The notes under the pieces are model-generated. The model ran no database searches, was not told the origin of the DNA, and saw only the letters and a program-made list of their open reading frames with translations. From Allobosea sp. Root483D1 (GTDB taxonomy: Bacteria > Pseudomonadota > Alphaproteobacteria > Rhizobiales > Beijerinckiaceae), in contig NZ_LMJW01000001.1 of the NCBI RefSeq assembly GCF_001429505.1, forward strand, positions 1,118,606-1,182,605: a stretch of 64,000 nucleotides of DNA. Direction: 5' to 3'. This document shows, piece by piece, positions 40,034 to 49,108 of this stretch; positions within the stretch are counted from its first letter, which is position 1, and the number at the start of each line of letters is the position of its first letter. The translations under genes were made by a program, and so were the position numbers.

Positions 40034-40086
40034 GCCGTTCCTCCCGTTCAGATCACGAGCGGCCGCCTGAGTTCTTGCTCATTGGG

Positions 40087-40122
40087 CGCCGCCGCCCGGA
40101 CGGTTAGCCTCGGGCGGCGGCG
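40087..40122. terminator. Strong hairpin downstream of the second RND permease
   Basis: Perfect 12-bp stem CGCCGCCGCCCG / CGGGCGGCGGCG with a 12-base loop, in the 147-base gap between the RND permease stop and the orphan Bug gene. No T run follows on either strand, so it may be a terminator of the weak, GC-rich type or a dispersed repeat. Confidence 0.45.
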
Positions 40123-40180
40123 AAAGCGAATAGAGGTTTCCGCTAAAGGCTATCCGGATATCCTCTACCCGGACGGCCAC

Positions 40181-43100
40181 TTATTCCGCCGGCTGCGGAT
40201 GCGCCTCCGCCGGAGCGTGGCGCGAGCCGTGCTTGGTCCGCGCCATGTAGCTGTAGGCCACCGGCACGACATAGAGCGTGAGCAGCGTGCCGAAGGTCAT
40301 GCCGCCGACGATCACCCAGCCGATCTGCGAGCGGCTCTCGGCACCGGCGCCTTCCGCCAGTGCCAGCGGCACCGCCCCCAGCACCATCGCGCCCGTGGTC
40401 ATCAGGATCGGCCGCAGGCGCAGTTCGGCTGCTTCGACCAGGGCATCGATCATCTCCTTGCCCTCCTCGCGCAGCTGGTTGGTGAATTCGAGGATCAGGA
40501 TGCCGTGCTTGGTGATCAGGCCGACGAGGGTGATCAGGCCGATCTGGCTGTAGACGTTGAGCGTGCCGCCGGAGAAGTAGAGCGCAGCCAAGGCGCCGGT
40601 GAGCGAGAGCGGCACCGAGACCATGATCACGATCGGATCGACGAAGCTCTCGAACTGCGCCGCCAGCACCAGGTAGATGAAGCCGAGCGCCAGCAGAAAG
40701 ACGAGCAGGATCGAGGAGCCCGACTGTTTGAACTCACGGCTCTGGCCGGAATAATCGGTCTGGAACGAGGCGGGCAGCACCTTGGCCGACGCCTGCTCGA
40801 GCACGTTGAGGGCATCGCCGAGCGAATAGCCTGCCCCCGGCACGGCGGTGATCGTCGCCGAGCGCAGCTGGTTGAAGCGGATCAGCTCCTTCGGCGCGAC
40901 GTTCTCCTCGATCTGGACGAGGCTGGAGAGCTGCACGGCCTGGCCACCGCGGCCCATCAGATAGATCGACTGCAGCGCCTGCGGCGTGCTGCGCTCGGAC
41001 CCGGCAACCTGCAGCATGACGTCATACTGCTCGCCGTTCATGTTGAAGCGCGTGACCTGGCGGCCACCGAGCAGCGTCTCCATGGTACGGCCGATGACGT
41101 CGACGCCGACACCGAGATCGGAGGCGCGCTGGCGATCGATCGAGACCTTGATCTGCGGCTTGTCGAGGATGAGGTTGGTCTCGATATTGGTCAGGGCCGG
41201 ATTGCCCTGGACCTCGGCGATCAGCTTGTCGACGTTCTCCTTGATGGTGACGTAAGGCTCCGACGAGCGCAGCACGAACTCGACCGGCTTGCTGTTGGCG
41301 CCGCCCTGGCCGAGCGAAGGCGGGTTGGTCGCGAACAGGCGGATGCCGGGGATCTGCGACAGGCCCTTGTTGATCTCGGCGACGAGGTCCTGCTGTTTGC
41401 GATGACGCTCTTCCCAGGGCTTCAGGCGTGCAAAGGCGATCGCCCGCGTCACATCGGGGAAGCCGACGATGACGAGATAGGTCTCGACCTCCTGGATCTT
41501 GCTGAAATAGTCCTCGACCCGCCGGGCATAGTCGGCGGTGAAGGCCATGGTGGCGCCTTCCGGCGCCACGCCGATCGCGGTGATCGTGCCGCGGTCCTCG
41601 ACGGGCGCCAGCTCGGAGCGCAGATTGGTGAAGAAGAAATAGCTGCCGCCGGCGACCAGCAGCGCCAGCAGCACGACCACCGGCCGGACCGACAGCGCAA
41701 AGCGCAACGAGCGACGATAGCCGCTGGAAAGCGCTTCGAAGAAGCGCTCCAGGATGTTGTAGAGCCAGTTGTGCTTGTCGTGGTGCTTCAGCAGCTTGGC
41801 GCACATCATCGGCGTCAGCGTCAGCGCGACGAAGCCGGAGACCAGCACCGCGCCGGCGAGCGTCAGCGCAAACTCGACGAAGAGCTTGCCGGTACGGCCG
41901 GTCGAGAAGGCCATCGGTGCATAGACCGCGACCAGCGTCAGCGTCATCGCGACGACCGCGAAGGCGATCTCGTTGATGCCCTTGATCGCGGCCTTGTTCG
42001 GCTCCATCCCGTCCTCGATGTGACGGTGGATGTTCTCGAGCACCACGATCGCGTCGTCGACCACAAGGCCGATGGCGAGCACCATCGAGAGCAGGGTCAG
42101 CGTGTTGACCGTGAAGCCGAGCATATACATCAGCGCGAAGGCGCCGATCAGCGAGACCGGGATCGTCACGAGCGGAATCAGCGTCGCCCTGAGCGAGCGC
42201 AGGAACAGGAAGATGATCAGGACGACGAGGACGACCGCCTCGCCGATCGTGGTGTAGACCGCCTTGATCGAGCGATCGATGAAGATCGAGGTGTCGTAGG
42301 AGGTCGCGATCGCCATGCCGTCGGGCAGATCCTCACGGATGCTCGGCAGCGCTGCGACCACGCCGGACGAGACATCCAGCGGGTTGGCCGTCGCCTGCTT
42401 GACGATGCCGATCGTCACCGAGGGATCGCCCCGGAACCAGGCGGCGTTGCGCTCCTCGCGGGCGCCGAGCTCGACCTTGGCGATATCGCGCAGCTTCACC
42501 GGGAAGCCGTTGGCGTCCTTGACCGTGATCTCGCGGAACTGTTCGGGCGTGTTCAGGCTGGTCTGCGAGAGCACCGTGAATTCGCGGCTGTCGCTCTCGA
42601 TCCGGCCGGAGGGGATCTCGACGTTCTGCGCCCGCAGCGCCGCCTCGATCTCCTGGACGGTGATGTTGTAGGCGGCAAGCCGGGCGCGATCGAGCCAGAT
42701 GCGCATGGCGTATTGCCGCTGGCCGAGAATGCGGACCTCGGCGACGCCGGTGATGTTCTGGACGCGGTCGGCAATGAAGCGGTCGGCGAAGTCGGTCAGC
42801 TCCAGCGGCGAGTGCCGCGAGCTGGTCAGCGACAGGTACATCACCGGCTGGGCGTCGGCCTCGACCTTGGCGATGATCGGCTCGTCAATCTCGTCCGGCA
42901 TGCGGCCGCGCACGCGGCTGACACGGTCGCGCACATCCGAAGCGGCGACGTCGGGGTCGACGTCCGGCCGGAAGCGCACCGAGATCTGGCTGCGCTCCTG
43001 GCGGCTGGTCGAGTTGATGATCTCGATGCCCTCGATGCCGGCGATCGAGTTCTCGAGGATCTGCGTGACCTGCGTCTCGATGATCTCGGCGCTGGCGCCG

Positions 43101-43255
43101 CGATAGACCGTCTGCACCGAGACGATCGGCTCGTCGATGTTCGGGTATTCGCGCACCGTCAGGCGTGTATAGGAGACAAAGCCGATCAGGACGACGAGCA
43201 GGCTGAGGACGGTCGAGAGGACCGGCCGGCGGACGAAGAGCTCGAACAGGCTCAT
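40181..43255 (-). CDS. Efflux RND transporter permease (HAE1 family), second system
   Basis: 1024-residue inner-membrane drug/proton antiporter. N-terminal LFVRRPVLSTVLSLLVVLIG is the first helix; TM4 carries GLVVDDAIVVLENI near residue 405 with the paired Asp. The sequence ends shortly after the last helix with a His/Pro-rich tail. It shares only family-level similarity with the permease at 64-3288, so the two are not recent copies. Its ATG overlaps the adaptor stop by four bases (ATGA). Confidence 0.94.
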   Translation of the reverse strand: MSLFELFVRRPVLSTVLSLLVVLIGFVSYTRLTVREYPNIDEPIVSVQTVYRGASAEIIETQVTQILENSIAGIEGIEIINSTSRQERSQISVRFRPDVDPDVAASDVRDRVSRVRGRMPDEIDEPIIAKVEADAQPVMYLSLTSSRHSPLELTDFADRFIADRVQNITGVAEVRILGQRQYAMRIWLDRARLAAYNITVQEIEAALRAQNVEIPSGRIESDSREFTVLSQTSLNTPEQFREITVKDANGFPVKLRDIAKVELGAREERNAAWFRGDPSVTIGIVKQATANPLDVSSGVVAALPSIREDLPDGMAIATSYDTSIFIDRSIKAVYTTIGEAVVLVVLIIFLFLRSLRATLIPLVTIPVSLIGAFALMYMLGFTVNTLTLLSMVLAIGLVVDDAIVVLENIHRHIEDGMEPNKAAIKGINEIAFAVVAMTLTLVAVYAPMAFSTGRTGKLFVEFALTLAGAVLVSGFVALTLTPMMCAKLLKHHDKHNWLYNILERFFEALSSGYRRSLRFALSVRPVVVLLALLVAGGSYFFFTNLRSELAPVEDRGTITAIGVAPEGATMAFTADYARRVEDYFSKIQEVETYLVIVGFPDVTRAIAFARLKPWEERHRKQQDLVAEINKGLSQIPGIRLFATNPPSLGQGGANSKPVEFVLRSSEPYVTIKENVDKLIAEVQGNPALTNIETNLILDKPQIKVSIDRQRASDLGVGVDVIGRTMETLLGGRQVTRFNMNGEQYDVMLQVAGSERSTPQALQSIYLMGRGGQAVQLSSLVQIEENVAPKELIRFNQLRSATITAVPGAGYSLGDALNVLEQASAKVLPASFQTDYSGQSREFKQSGSSILLVFLLALGFIYLVLAAQFESFVDPIVIMVSVPLSLTGALAALYFSGGTLNVYSQIGLITLVGLITKHGILILEFTNQLREEGKEMIDALVEAAELRLRPILMTTGAMVLGAVPLALAEGAGAESRSQIGWVIVGGMTFGTLLTLYVVPVAYSYMARTKHGSRHAPAEAHPQPAE

Positions 43256-44376
43256 TGCTGCGCGATACCTGGCTGCACGGCGCCCGGCAGCGAGCTGGTC
43301 TGGACCGCGGCCTTCTCCTTGATGGCAACAGTCGAGCCCTCACGCAGGCGCATCTGCCCGGCGGTGACGATCTGCATGCCGGCTTTGAGGCCCTTGACCA
43401 CCTCGACCTTGCCGGTCAGGCGCTTGCCGAGTTCGACCGGCACGCGCTTGGCCTTGCCGTTCTCGATGATGAACACCGTCTTGCCGAGCCCGTCCGGCAC
43501 GATGGCGGTCTCGGGAACGATCAGGGCGTCGTCGCGCTTGTCGACCACGATGGTGATGCGCGCGAACAGGCCGGGCTTCAGCACGAGATCGGCATTGGGT
43601 ACCTTGGCCCGCAGGCGCACCGCCCGGCCGTTGACGTCGACCACCGGATCGATCGCGAAGATCTCGCCGGTGAAGGGCCGGTCGGGTACGGCATCGACCT
43701 TGAGCTGGACCGACTGACCGACCTTGAGTCGGGTCAGGAATATCTCCGGCACCCGGAAGTCGACCTTGATCGGGTCGATATTGGTGAGGGCGACCAGCGG
43801 CTTTCCGACCGAGATATAATCGCCGACACCGACCGAGCGCAGCCCGACCACGCCGGTGAACGGCGCCTTGATCGTCGCCTGAGCGAGCTTCGACTGGACC
43901 AGCTGGACACGAGCCTCCTGCGAGGCGAGCTGGGCAGTCGCCTGTTCCAGCGCCACCTGGGTGCCGGCGCCGCGCTGCACCAGCGAGCGGTTGCGGTCGT
44001 AAGTGTCGCGCGCCAGGGAGAGATCAGCCTGGGCCTGCTTGAGCTCGGCGTCGAGGATCGCGGTGTCGAGCTTGACCAGATCCTGGTCCTTGCTGACGCG
44101 CTCGCCTTCCCGGAAGCCGAGCGCCACGACCCGGCCGGCGATCTCGGAGGCGATGATGATGGATTCGTCGGCCGCCAGCGTGCCGAGCGCCTCGACCTCT
44201 TCGGCGACCGTGGCGAGTTCGATCGTCCCAACCTCGACCGGAATCGCGGGGTTCTGCGCGCTGGCGACGCCCTTCGCCTGCGCCTGCTGATTGGTCGGCT
44301 TATAGTGGTAGCGGTAGCCATAGTACCCGCCGCCCGCCAGCCCGGCGATCAGGATAAGGAGGAGAAAACGCTTCAT
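43252..44376 (-). CDS. Efflux RND transporter periplasmic adaptor subunit, second system
   Basis: 374-residue membrane fusion protein. It starts with an N-terminal anchor (KRFLLLILIAGLAGGGYYG), so it is probably tethered to the inner membrane. The lipoyl, coiled-coil (about 105-165) and beta-barrel domains follow, ending with a periplasmic membrane-proximal domain. The frame runs far upstream past the operator; the ATG at 44376 is the first start that gives a family-like N-terminus, with GGAGC about 12 bases upstream. It is coupled to the permease by ATGA and divergent from a TetR regulator. Confidence 0.91.
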   Translation of the reverse strand: MKRFLLLILIAGLAGGGYYGYRYHYKPTNQQAQAKGVASAQNPAIPVEVGTIELATVAEEVEALGTLAADESIIIASEIAGRVVALGFREGERVSKDQDLVKLDTAILDAELKQAQADLSLARDTYDRNRSLVQRGAGTQVALEQATAQLASQEARVQLVQSKLAQATIKAPFTGVVGLRSVGVGDYISVGKPLVALTNIDPIKVDFRVPEIFLTRLKVGQSVQLKVDAVPDRPFTGEIFAIDPVVDVNGRAVRLRAKVPNADLVLKPGLFARITIVVDKRDDALIVPETAIVPDGLGKTVFIIENGKAKRVPVELGKRLTGKVEVVKGLKAGMQIVTAGQMRLREGSTVAIKEKAAVQTSSLPGAVQPGIAQQ

Positions 44377-44408
44377 CAGGCTGGACGCTCCGGTAAGACG
44401 GACATATT

Positions 44409-44426
44409 CTAGACTGGACGGTCTAG
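44409..44426. promoter_or_regulatory. TetR operator in the divergent efflux-tetR promoter region
   Basis: CTAGAC and GTCTAG form an inverted repeat around TGGACG, within the 94 bases between the adaptor start and the tetR start. Position between divergent genes and symmetry suggest the binding site of the adjacent TetR protein, controlling both directions. Confidence 0.65.
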
Positions 44427-44470
44427 TTTGATAAGCACCCTTTAGGGGCGGAAGCATGACGGAATGATCA

Positions 44471-45127
44471 ATGCACGGACGCGGTAGCGCCCCGGCTGCA
44501 GAAGCAAGACAGATGCCGGCCGAAAAATCACGGCCCGATAAACATGACGCGATCACCCGGGCCGCTTCGGAGACGTTCCTGGCCGAGGGCTTCGACCGCG
44601 CCAGCCTGGACCAGATCGCCCAGCGCGCCTGCGTCTCCAAGCAGACGATCTACAGCCACTTCGCCGACAAGCAGGCGCTGTTCCTGGCGATCTGCAGCGA
44701 ACTCACTGAAAAATTGACGATTCCGCTGCGCCAGCCGGCGAGCGAAACCGGCGATCTGCGCGCTATCCTGATGCGTCTCGGCGAAGACGCCATGGCGATG
44801 ATGCTGCATCCGGCCTCGCTCGATCTGCATCGCCTGATCGTCGGCGCGTCCGCTCGCTTTCCCGAATTGGGACAGGCCGCCTACGATGCCGGAGCGGGGC
44901 GCATGATCACGGATCTTTCCGCCTTGCTCGCGCAGCGTTCACGATCGGGTGATGGCCTGTCGCGGCCGCTCTCGCGTGGGGAGGCCGACAGGCTCGCCGA
45001 GCAGTTCATCGGCATGCTGCGTGGCTTCCATCAGGTACGCGGCCTGCTCGGCGTCGCTCCAGTGCCGCCCGCCGAGGTCCACTCCTATGTCGGAGCCTGC
45101 GTCGATCTCCTCCTGCGCGCAGGCTGA
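44471..45127 (+). CDS. TetR/AcrR family transcriptional regulator of the second efflux system
   Basis: 218 residues. The helix-turn-helix is at about 27-72 (FDRASLDQIAQRACVSKQTIYSHFADKQALF). A C-terminal helical domain follows, with the pattern of the TetR_C_33/AefR-like group (LHRLIVGASARFPELGQAAYDAG in two parts). The ATG at 44471 has GGAATG upstream; a later ATG at 44513 (MPAEKS) would also give a full HTH. Divergent from the adaptor-permease operon with the operator between them. Confidence 0.88.
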   Translation: MHGRGSAPAAEARQMPAEKSRPDKHDAITRAASETFLAEGFDRASLDQIAQRACVSKQTIYSHFADKQALFLAICSELTEKLTIPLRQPASETGDLRAILMRLGEDAMAMMLHPASLDLHRLIVGASARFPELGQAAYDAGAGRMITDLSALLAQRSRSGDGLSRPLSRGEADRLAEQFIGMLRGFHQVRGLLGVAPVPPAEVHSYVGACVDLLLRAG

Positions 45128-45211
45128 CGCTCCTGCCGGAACCCGGTCGCCGGCCACATCATAGTTGACAGTCGATGACGCTTTTTGGCCTGTGCCCGCC
45201 GGAAGGCGGTT

Positions 45212-45233
45212 TTGTCACGGCGCTGTCATCTGC
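45212..45233 (+). promoter_or_regulatory. Pho box (PhoB-type site) upstream of phnC
   Basis: Two 11-base direct repeats, TTGTCACGGCG and CTGTCATCTGC, with TGTCA at 45213 and 45224. Spacing and core match the Pho box consensus (CTGTCAT repeated every 11 bases). The site ends 40 bases before the phnC start. It predicts induction of phosphonate uptake under phosphate starvation. Confidence 0.72.
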
Positions 45234-45273
45234 CCCCGATACCGCATCGTCCCGCAATCGCGGGAGAGTGTTG

Positions 45274-46092
45274 ATGCTGCGTATCGAGGGTCTGACCAAG
45301 CGTTTCGGTGGCAAGGCCGCCGTCGACAACGTCACCCTGTCGATTCCGCGCGGCGAGATGGTCGGCATCATCGGCCGCTCGGGCGCCGGCAAGTCGACGC
45401 TGCTGCGCATGCTGAACCGCCTCGCCGATGCGAGCGAAGGCCGCATCCTCAGCGAGGAGCGTGACGTCACCGCCCTGCGCGGCGCGGCGCTCCGGGCCTG
45501 GCGACGCGACACGGCGATGATCTTCCAGCAGTTCAACCTGGTCGGCCGCCTGGACGTGCTGACCAATGTCCTGCTCGGCCGCCTCAACCATCGCTCCGCC
45601 GCGCTGACCCTGGTCAAGAGCTTCTCCCAGGACGACAAGGTCCGTGCCATCGCGGCACTCGAGCGGCTCGATATGGGCCATCTGCTCGCCCAGCGCGCCG
45701 AGACCCTCTCCGGCGGTCAGCAGCAGCGCGTCGCCATCGCCCGCGCCCTGGTGCAGGAGCCGAAGATCATTCTCGCCGACGAGCCGATCGCCTCGCTCGA
45801 CCCGCGCAACACGCAGGTCGTCATGGATGCGCTCTACCGCATCAACCGCGAGGACGGCATCACCGTCATCTCGAACCTGCACCATCTCGATATCGCTGCG
45901 AAATATTGCGACCGGCTGATCGGCATGGCCGCAGGCAAGGTCGTGTTCGACGGCCCGCCGCACGCGCTGACCGCTGAAATCGCCAACGAACTCTACGGCA
46001 TCGAAGCCAAGGATGCCGGTGCCGAAGCCCTGCATGCGCTCGACGCCATCGCCACCGAGGAAGCCCAGCGCGCCAAGCAGACCGCCGCCTGA
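45274..46092 (+). CDS. phnC: Phosphonate ABC transporter ATP-binding protein
   Basis: 272-residue cytoplasmic ATPase of the phosphonate importer. Walker [10 protein letters not shown] is near residue 34, the ABC signature [17 protein letters not shown] near 145, Walker [14 protein letters not shown] near 168, and the switch His near 200. The frame opens 33 codons upstream, over the Pho box; GGGAGAG five bases before the ATG at 45274 sets the start. First gene of phnCDEE. Confidence 0.95.
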   Translation: MLRIEGLTKRFGGKAAVDNVTLSIPRGEMVGIIGRSGAGKSTLLRMLNRLADASEGRILSEERDVTALRGAALRAWRRDTAMIFQQFNLVGRLDVLTNVLLGRLNHRSAALTLVKSFSQDDKVRAIAALERLDMGHLLAQRAETLSGGQQQRVAIARALVQEPKIILADEPIASLDPRNTQVVMDALYRINREDGITVISNLHHLDIAAKYCDRLIGMAAGKVVFDGPPHALTAEIANELYGIEAKDAGAEALHALDAIATEEAQRAKQTAA

Positions 46093-46146
46093 GCCCGCCT
46101 TACGCCTGACCTTTTACCGCCAATCGTCTTTCAAAGGAGCACCACC

Positions 46147-47064
46147 ATGCTGACCCGTCGTCATACCTTTACGCTCGCCGCCGCCGGCCTCGCCGCGACG
46201 CTCGCCGCTCCGGCCTTCGCACAGGACTGGAAGGCGAAGTATCCCGAGCTGGTCTTCGCCATCATCCCGTCCGAGAACGCCTCGGGCGTCGTCGAGCGCT
46301 ACACCCCCTTCGTGAACTATCTCGCCAAGGAACTCGGCACCAAGGTGACGCTGCGCATCGCCAACGACTATGCCGCGATCATCGAAGGCCAGCGCGCCGG
46401 CAACATCCATATCGGCATGTACGGCCCCGCTTCCTTCGCCCGCGCGCTGATGACCGGCGCCAAGATCGACGCCTTCGCGATCGAGACCAACATCGACGGC
46501 ACCAAGGGCTATTACTCGGTCTTCTACGTGAAGAAGGACTCGCCCTATCAGAAGATCGAGGACCTCAAGGGCAAGCATCTCGGCCTCGTCGATCCGAACT
46601 CGACCTCCGGCAACAATGTCCCGCGCTTCGCGCTCGACGGCATGAAGATCGAGCCGGAGACCTTCTTCGGCAAGGTCGTCTACACCGGCAGCCACGAGAA
46701 CGCGGTGATCGCGCTCGGCCAGGGCACCGTCGACGTCGCCGCCAACTGGTGGAACGACGAGCAGGAGTCGAACCTGCTGCGCATGGACCGCAAGAAGATG
46801 GTCAAGGCGGAGGATTTCCGCATCATCTACAAGTCCGAGCAGATCGTGAACTCGCCGATGGCCTATCTCACCGACCTGCCGGACGGGCTCAAGGCCTCGA
46901 TCCGCGACGCGGTCCTCAACCTCGCCACCAAGGACAAGGCCGCCTTCGACAAGATCTATGAAGGCAAGCAGGGCCCGCTCGTCGCCGTCGACAACAAGTC
47001 CTACGACCCGATCATCGAGCTGAACAAGTTCGTCGACGCGCTGCGCAAGAAGAAGTCCTCGTAA
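46147..47064 (+). CDS. phnD: Phosphonate ABC transporter substrate-binding protein
   Basis: 305-residue periplasmic receptor for phosphonates. The signal peptide is residues 1-26 (cut near AFA-QD). The PhnD pattern follows: FAIIPSENA, the Tyr/Ser-rich region YGPASFARAL, and LVDPNSTSGNNVPRFAL for the phosphonate group. AAAGGAGC lies upstream of the ATG. It is separated from phnE by 140 bases holding a dispersed palindrome. Confidence 0.95.
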   Translation: MLTRRHTFTLAAAGLAATLAAPAFAQDWKAKYPELVFAIIPSENASGVVERYTPFVNYLAKELGTKVTLRIANDYAAIIEGQRAGNIHIGMYGPASFARALMTGAKIDAFAIETNIDGTKGYYSVFYVKKDSPYQKIEDLKGKHLGLVDPNSTSGNNVPRFALDGMKIEPETFFGKVVYTGSHENAVIALGQGTVDVAANWWNDEQESNLLRMDRKKMVKAEDFRIIYKSEQIVNSPMAYLTDLPDGLKASIRDAVLNLATKDKAAFDKIYEGKQGPLVAVDNKSYDPIIELNKFVDALRKKKSS

Positions 47065-47072
47065 GTCTCCGC

Positions 47073-47153
47073 CTTCGTCATGCTCGGGCTTGACCCGAGC
47101 ATCTCCTGATCGAGATTCCCGGGTCTGCGCTTCGCTCCGCCCGGGAATGACGC
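47073..47153. repeat. Dispersed palindromic repeat between phnD and phnE
   Basis: An element bounded by CGTCAT and ATGACG. The left arm (47076-47108) contains GCTCGGG / CCCGAGC; the right arm holds ATTCCCGGG / CCCGGGAAT separated by a GAAGCG-rich spacer. Bases 47076-47108 are identical over 33 positions to 60478-60510 inside phnI, so both are copies of one repeat family. In the phn transcript it may act as an mRNA-stabilising hairpin after the receptor gene. Confidence 0.75.
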
Positions 47154-47204
47154 CCTGTCCGGGGCCGGCTTCAGCCGGCCTCGCGACGCGATGGAAGCGC
47201 CCCC

Positions 47205-48086
47205 ATGACACTCGCGATCGACTGCAACGATCCCGCCATCGCCGCCCATGCCGAGCTCTATCGGCGTGAAATGGCGGCGAAGCGGCTCCAGACCCTGCTC
47301 GGCGCCGCGATCTTCATCGCCTGCGTCGCCCTCGCCGCGATCGGCTCCGAGGTCGACCTTGCGAAGTTCGCCGCCAATGCCTGGCGGTTCCCGAAATACA
47401 TCCTCGAGACCATGCCGACGCTGCGCTTGGCGACGCTCAGTGCCGATCTCAAGGAATGGTACTGGGGCATCAATGGCTGGCTGAAGCTGCTCTGGCAGAC
47501 CCTGCTGATCGCGTATGTCGGCACCGTGCTCGGCGCCGTCGGCGGCTTCCTGCTCTGCTTCACCGCCGCCAGCAATCTCGGCCGCTCGCCCTGGCTGCGC
47601 TGGGCGACGCGCCGCTATCTCGAATTCTGCCGCACCGTCCCTGAGATCGTTTTCGCGCTGATCTTCGTCATCGCCTTCGGGCTGGGACCGCTGCCCGGCG
47701 TGCTCGCCATCGCCATCCACACCATGGGCGCGATGGGCAAGCTCTTTTCCGAAGTGGTCGAGAACATCGACATGAAGCCGGTCGACGGCCTGACCGCGAC
47801 CGGCGCGAGCTGGTGGCAGACCATCCGCTTTGCGGTGGTGCCGCAGGTGCTGTCCAACTTCGCCAGCTACGCGCTGCTGCGCTTCGAGATCAATGTCCGC
47901 GGCGCCTCGATCATGGGCTTCGTCGGCGCCGGCGGCATCGGCCAGGACCTGATCGAGGCGATCCGCAAATTCTACTTCACCGATGTCAGCGCCATCCTCT
48001 TGCTGATCATCGTCACGGTGATGCTGATCGACTACGGCACCGAGCGGCTGCGCCATGCGCTGCTGAGCCTGGAGCACGGACGATGA
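47205..48086 (+). CDS. phnE: Phosphonate ABC transporter permease PhnE (first)
   Basis: 293-residue inner-membrane permease of the binding-protein-dependent type. About six helices; the coupling-helix motif EVVENIDMKPVDGLTATGASWWQ lies near residues 182-205 and the GFVGAGGIGQDL end near 245. GGAAG precedes the ATG. It overlaps the second phnE by ATGA (48083-48086), so the two permeases probably form a heterodimer. Confidence 0.93.
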   Translation: MTLAIDCNDPAIAAHAELYRREMAAKRLQTLLGAAIFIACVALAAIGSEVDLAKFAANAWRFPKYILETMPTLRLATLSADLKEWYWGINGWLKLLWQTLLIAYVGTVLGAVGGFLLCFTAASNLGRSPWLRWATRRYLEFCRTVPEIVFALIFVIAFGLGPLPGVLAIAIHTMGAMGKLFSEVVENIDMKPVDGLTATGASWWQTIRFAVVPQVLSNFASYALLRFEINVRGASIMGFVGAGGIGQDLIEAIRKFYFTDVSAILLLIIVTVMLIDYGTERLRHALLSLEHGR

Positions 48087-48937
48087 GCCTGGCCCTTTCC
48101 GCCCCTGATCGCGCCGCGCTGATCGCCCGCCACAAGGCCGCGATCAACGGCTCGCTGAAGACCAAGCTGATGACCATCGCCGTCGTCGGCGCTCTCGTCG
48201 GGCTGTTCATCTACGGGCTGACGACGCTCGAGACTTCGCTCTGGAAGATCATCGCCGGCTTTTCCAATCTCGGCACCTTCGTGGTGCTGATGCTGCCGCC
48301 CGATCCGGGCTCGTTCGCCCGCGCGATCATCTTCGTCAAGGCACTGTTCGAGACCATCGCCATCGCCTTCCTCGGCACGATCCTGGCGGCGATCATCGCC
48401 TTCCCGCTCGGTTTCCTCGCCGCCAAGAACGTCGTCGCCAACCGTGTCGTCCATTTCCTGGCGCGCCGCTCGATGGACACGGTGCGCGGCGTCGATGCCC
48501 TGATCTGGGCGCTGATCTGGGTCAATGTCGTCGGTCTTGGCCCCTTTGCCGGCATGCTCGCGATCATGACCAGCGATCTCGGCGCCTTTGGCAAGCTGTT
48601 CTCCGAGGCGATCGAATCCGCCGATCGCAAGCCGGTCGAGGGCGTCACCTCGGTCGGTGGCGGCAAGCTCCACGAGATCCGCTTCGGCCTGATTCCGCAG
48701 GTGCTGCCGGTGATCGCCAGTCAAGTGCTCTATTATATCGAGTCGAACACCCGCTCCTCGACCATTATCGGCATCGTCGGCGCCGGCGGCATCGGTCTCT
48801 ACCTCGCCGAGACGATCCGCACGCTCGAATGGCAGCAGGTCTCGTTCCTGATCCTGCTGGTTCTGGCGGCGGTGACCGCAATCGACTTCCTCTCGAGCAA
48901 GTTGCGCTTCGCCATCATCGGCAAGCGGGCCGTCTGA
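48083..48937 (+). CDS. phnE: Phosphonate ABC transporter permease PhnE (second)
   Basis: 284-residue permease paralogous to its upstream neighbour: same order of helices, EAIESADRKPVEGVTSVGG as the EAA-type loop near residue 178, and GIVGAGGIGLYLAETI near 232. The frame opens 90 codons upstream inside the first phnE, but the ATG at 48083 is coupled to that gene's stop (ATGA). Last gene of the transport operon, followed by a 14-bp-stem hairpin. Confidence 0.93.
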   Translation: MSLALSAPDRAALIARHKAAINGSLKTKLMTIAVVGALVGLFIYGLTTLETSLWKIIAGFSNLGTFVVLMLPPDPGSFARAIIFVKALFETIAIAFLGTILAAIIAFPLGFLAAKNVVANRVVHFLARRSMDTVRGVDALIWALIWVNVVGLGPFAGMLAIMTSDLGAFGKLFSEAIESADRKPVEGVTSVGGGKLHEIRFGLIPQVLPVIASQVLYYIESNTRSSTIIGIVGAGGIGLYLAETIRTLEWQQVSFLILLVLAAVTAIDFLSSKLRFAIIGKRAV

Positions 48938-48945
48938 GCCCTTCA

Positions 48946-48982
48946 CGCGTCATGGCCGGCGTGAACGTCCGGCCATGACGCG
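48946..48982 (+). terminator. Hairpin at the end of the phnCDEE operon
   Basis: Perfect 14-bp stem CGCGTCATGGCCGG / CCGGCCATGACGCG with a 9-base loop, 9 bases past the second phnE stop. There is no T run. The CGTCATG...CATGACG ends resemble the dispersed repeats elsewhere in the window, so it may be a repeat recruited as a terminator. Confidence 0.6.
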
Positions 48983-49052
48983 ACACTGCGCTGGCCTCGC
49001 CTTGTTCCGAGCTATGTGCGGTTTCGCATAATCTCTAGGCCGAATCGCACAT

Positions 49053-49067
49053 CGTTATGCAATAACG
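49053..49067. promoter_or_regulatory. Small palindrome upstream of the GST gene
   Basis: CGTTAT-GCA-ATAACG in an unusually A/T-rich 60-base stretch that also has several GCG/GCAC half-repeats (49018-49070), 42 bases before the GST start. A regulator site is plausible; the LysR gene 2 kb downstream is one candidate binder. Position is the only support. Confidence 0.35.
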
Positions 49068-49108
49068 CACAGTCTATCTCATCGGCACCCGCACTTCGGA
49101 GCAAGCCG

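Noticed and set aside
39383-43717. A 1444-codon + strand open frame opposite the Bug and second RND genes
   Set aside because: Same antisense artefact: Asp/Arg/His/Glu repeats with no domain, spanning several real genes on the other strand.
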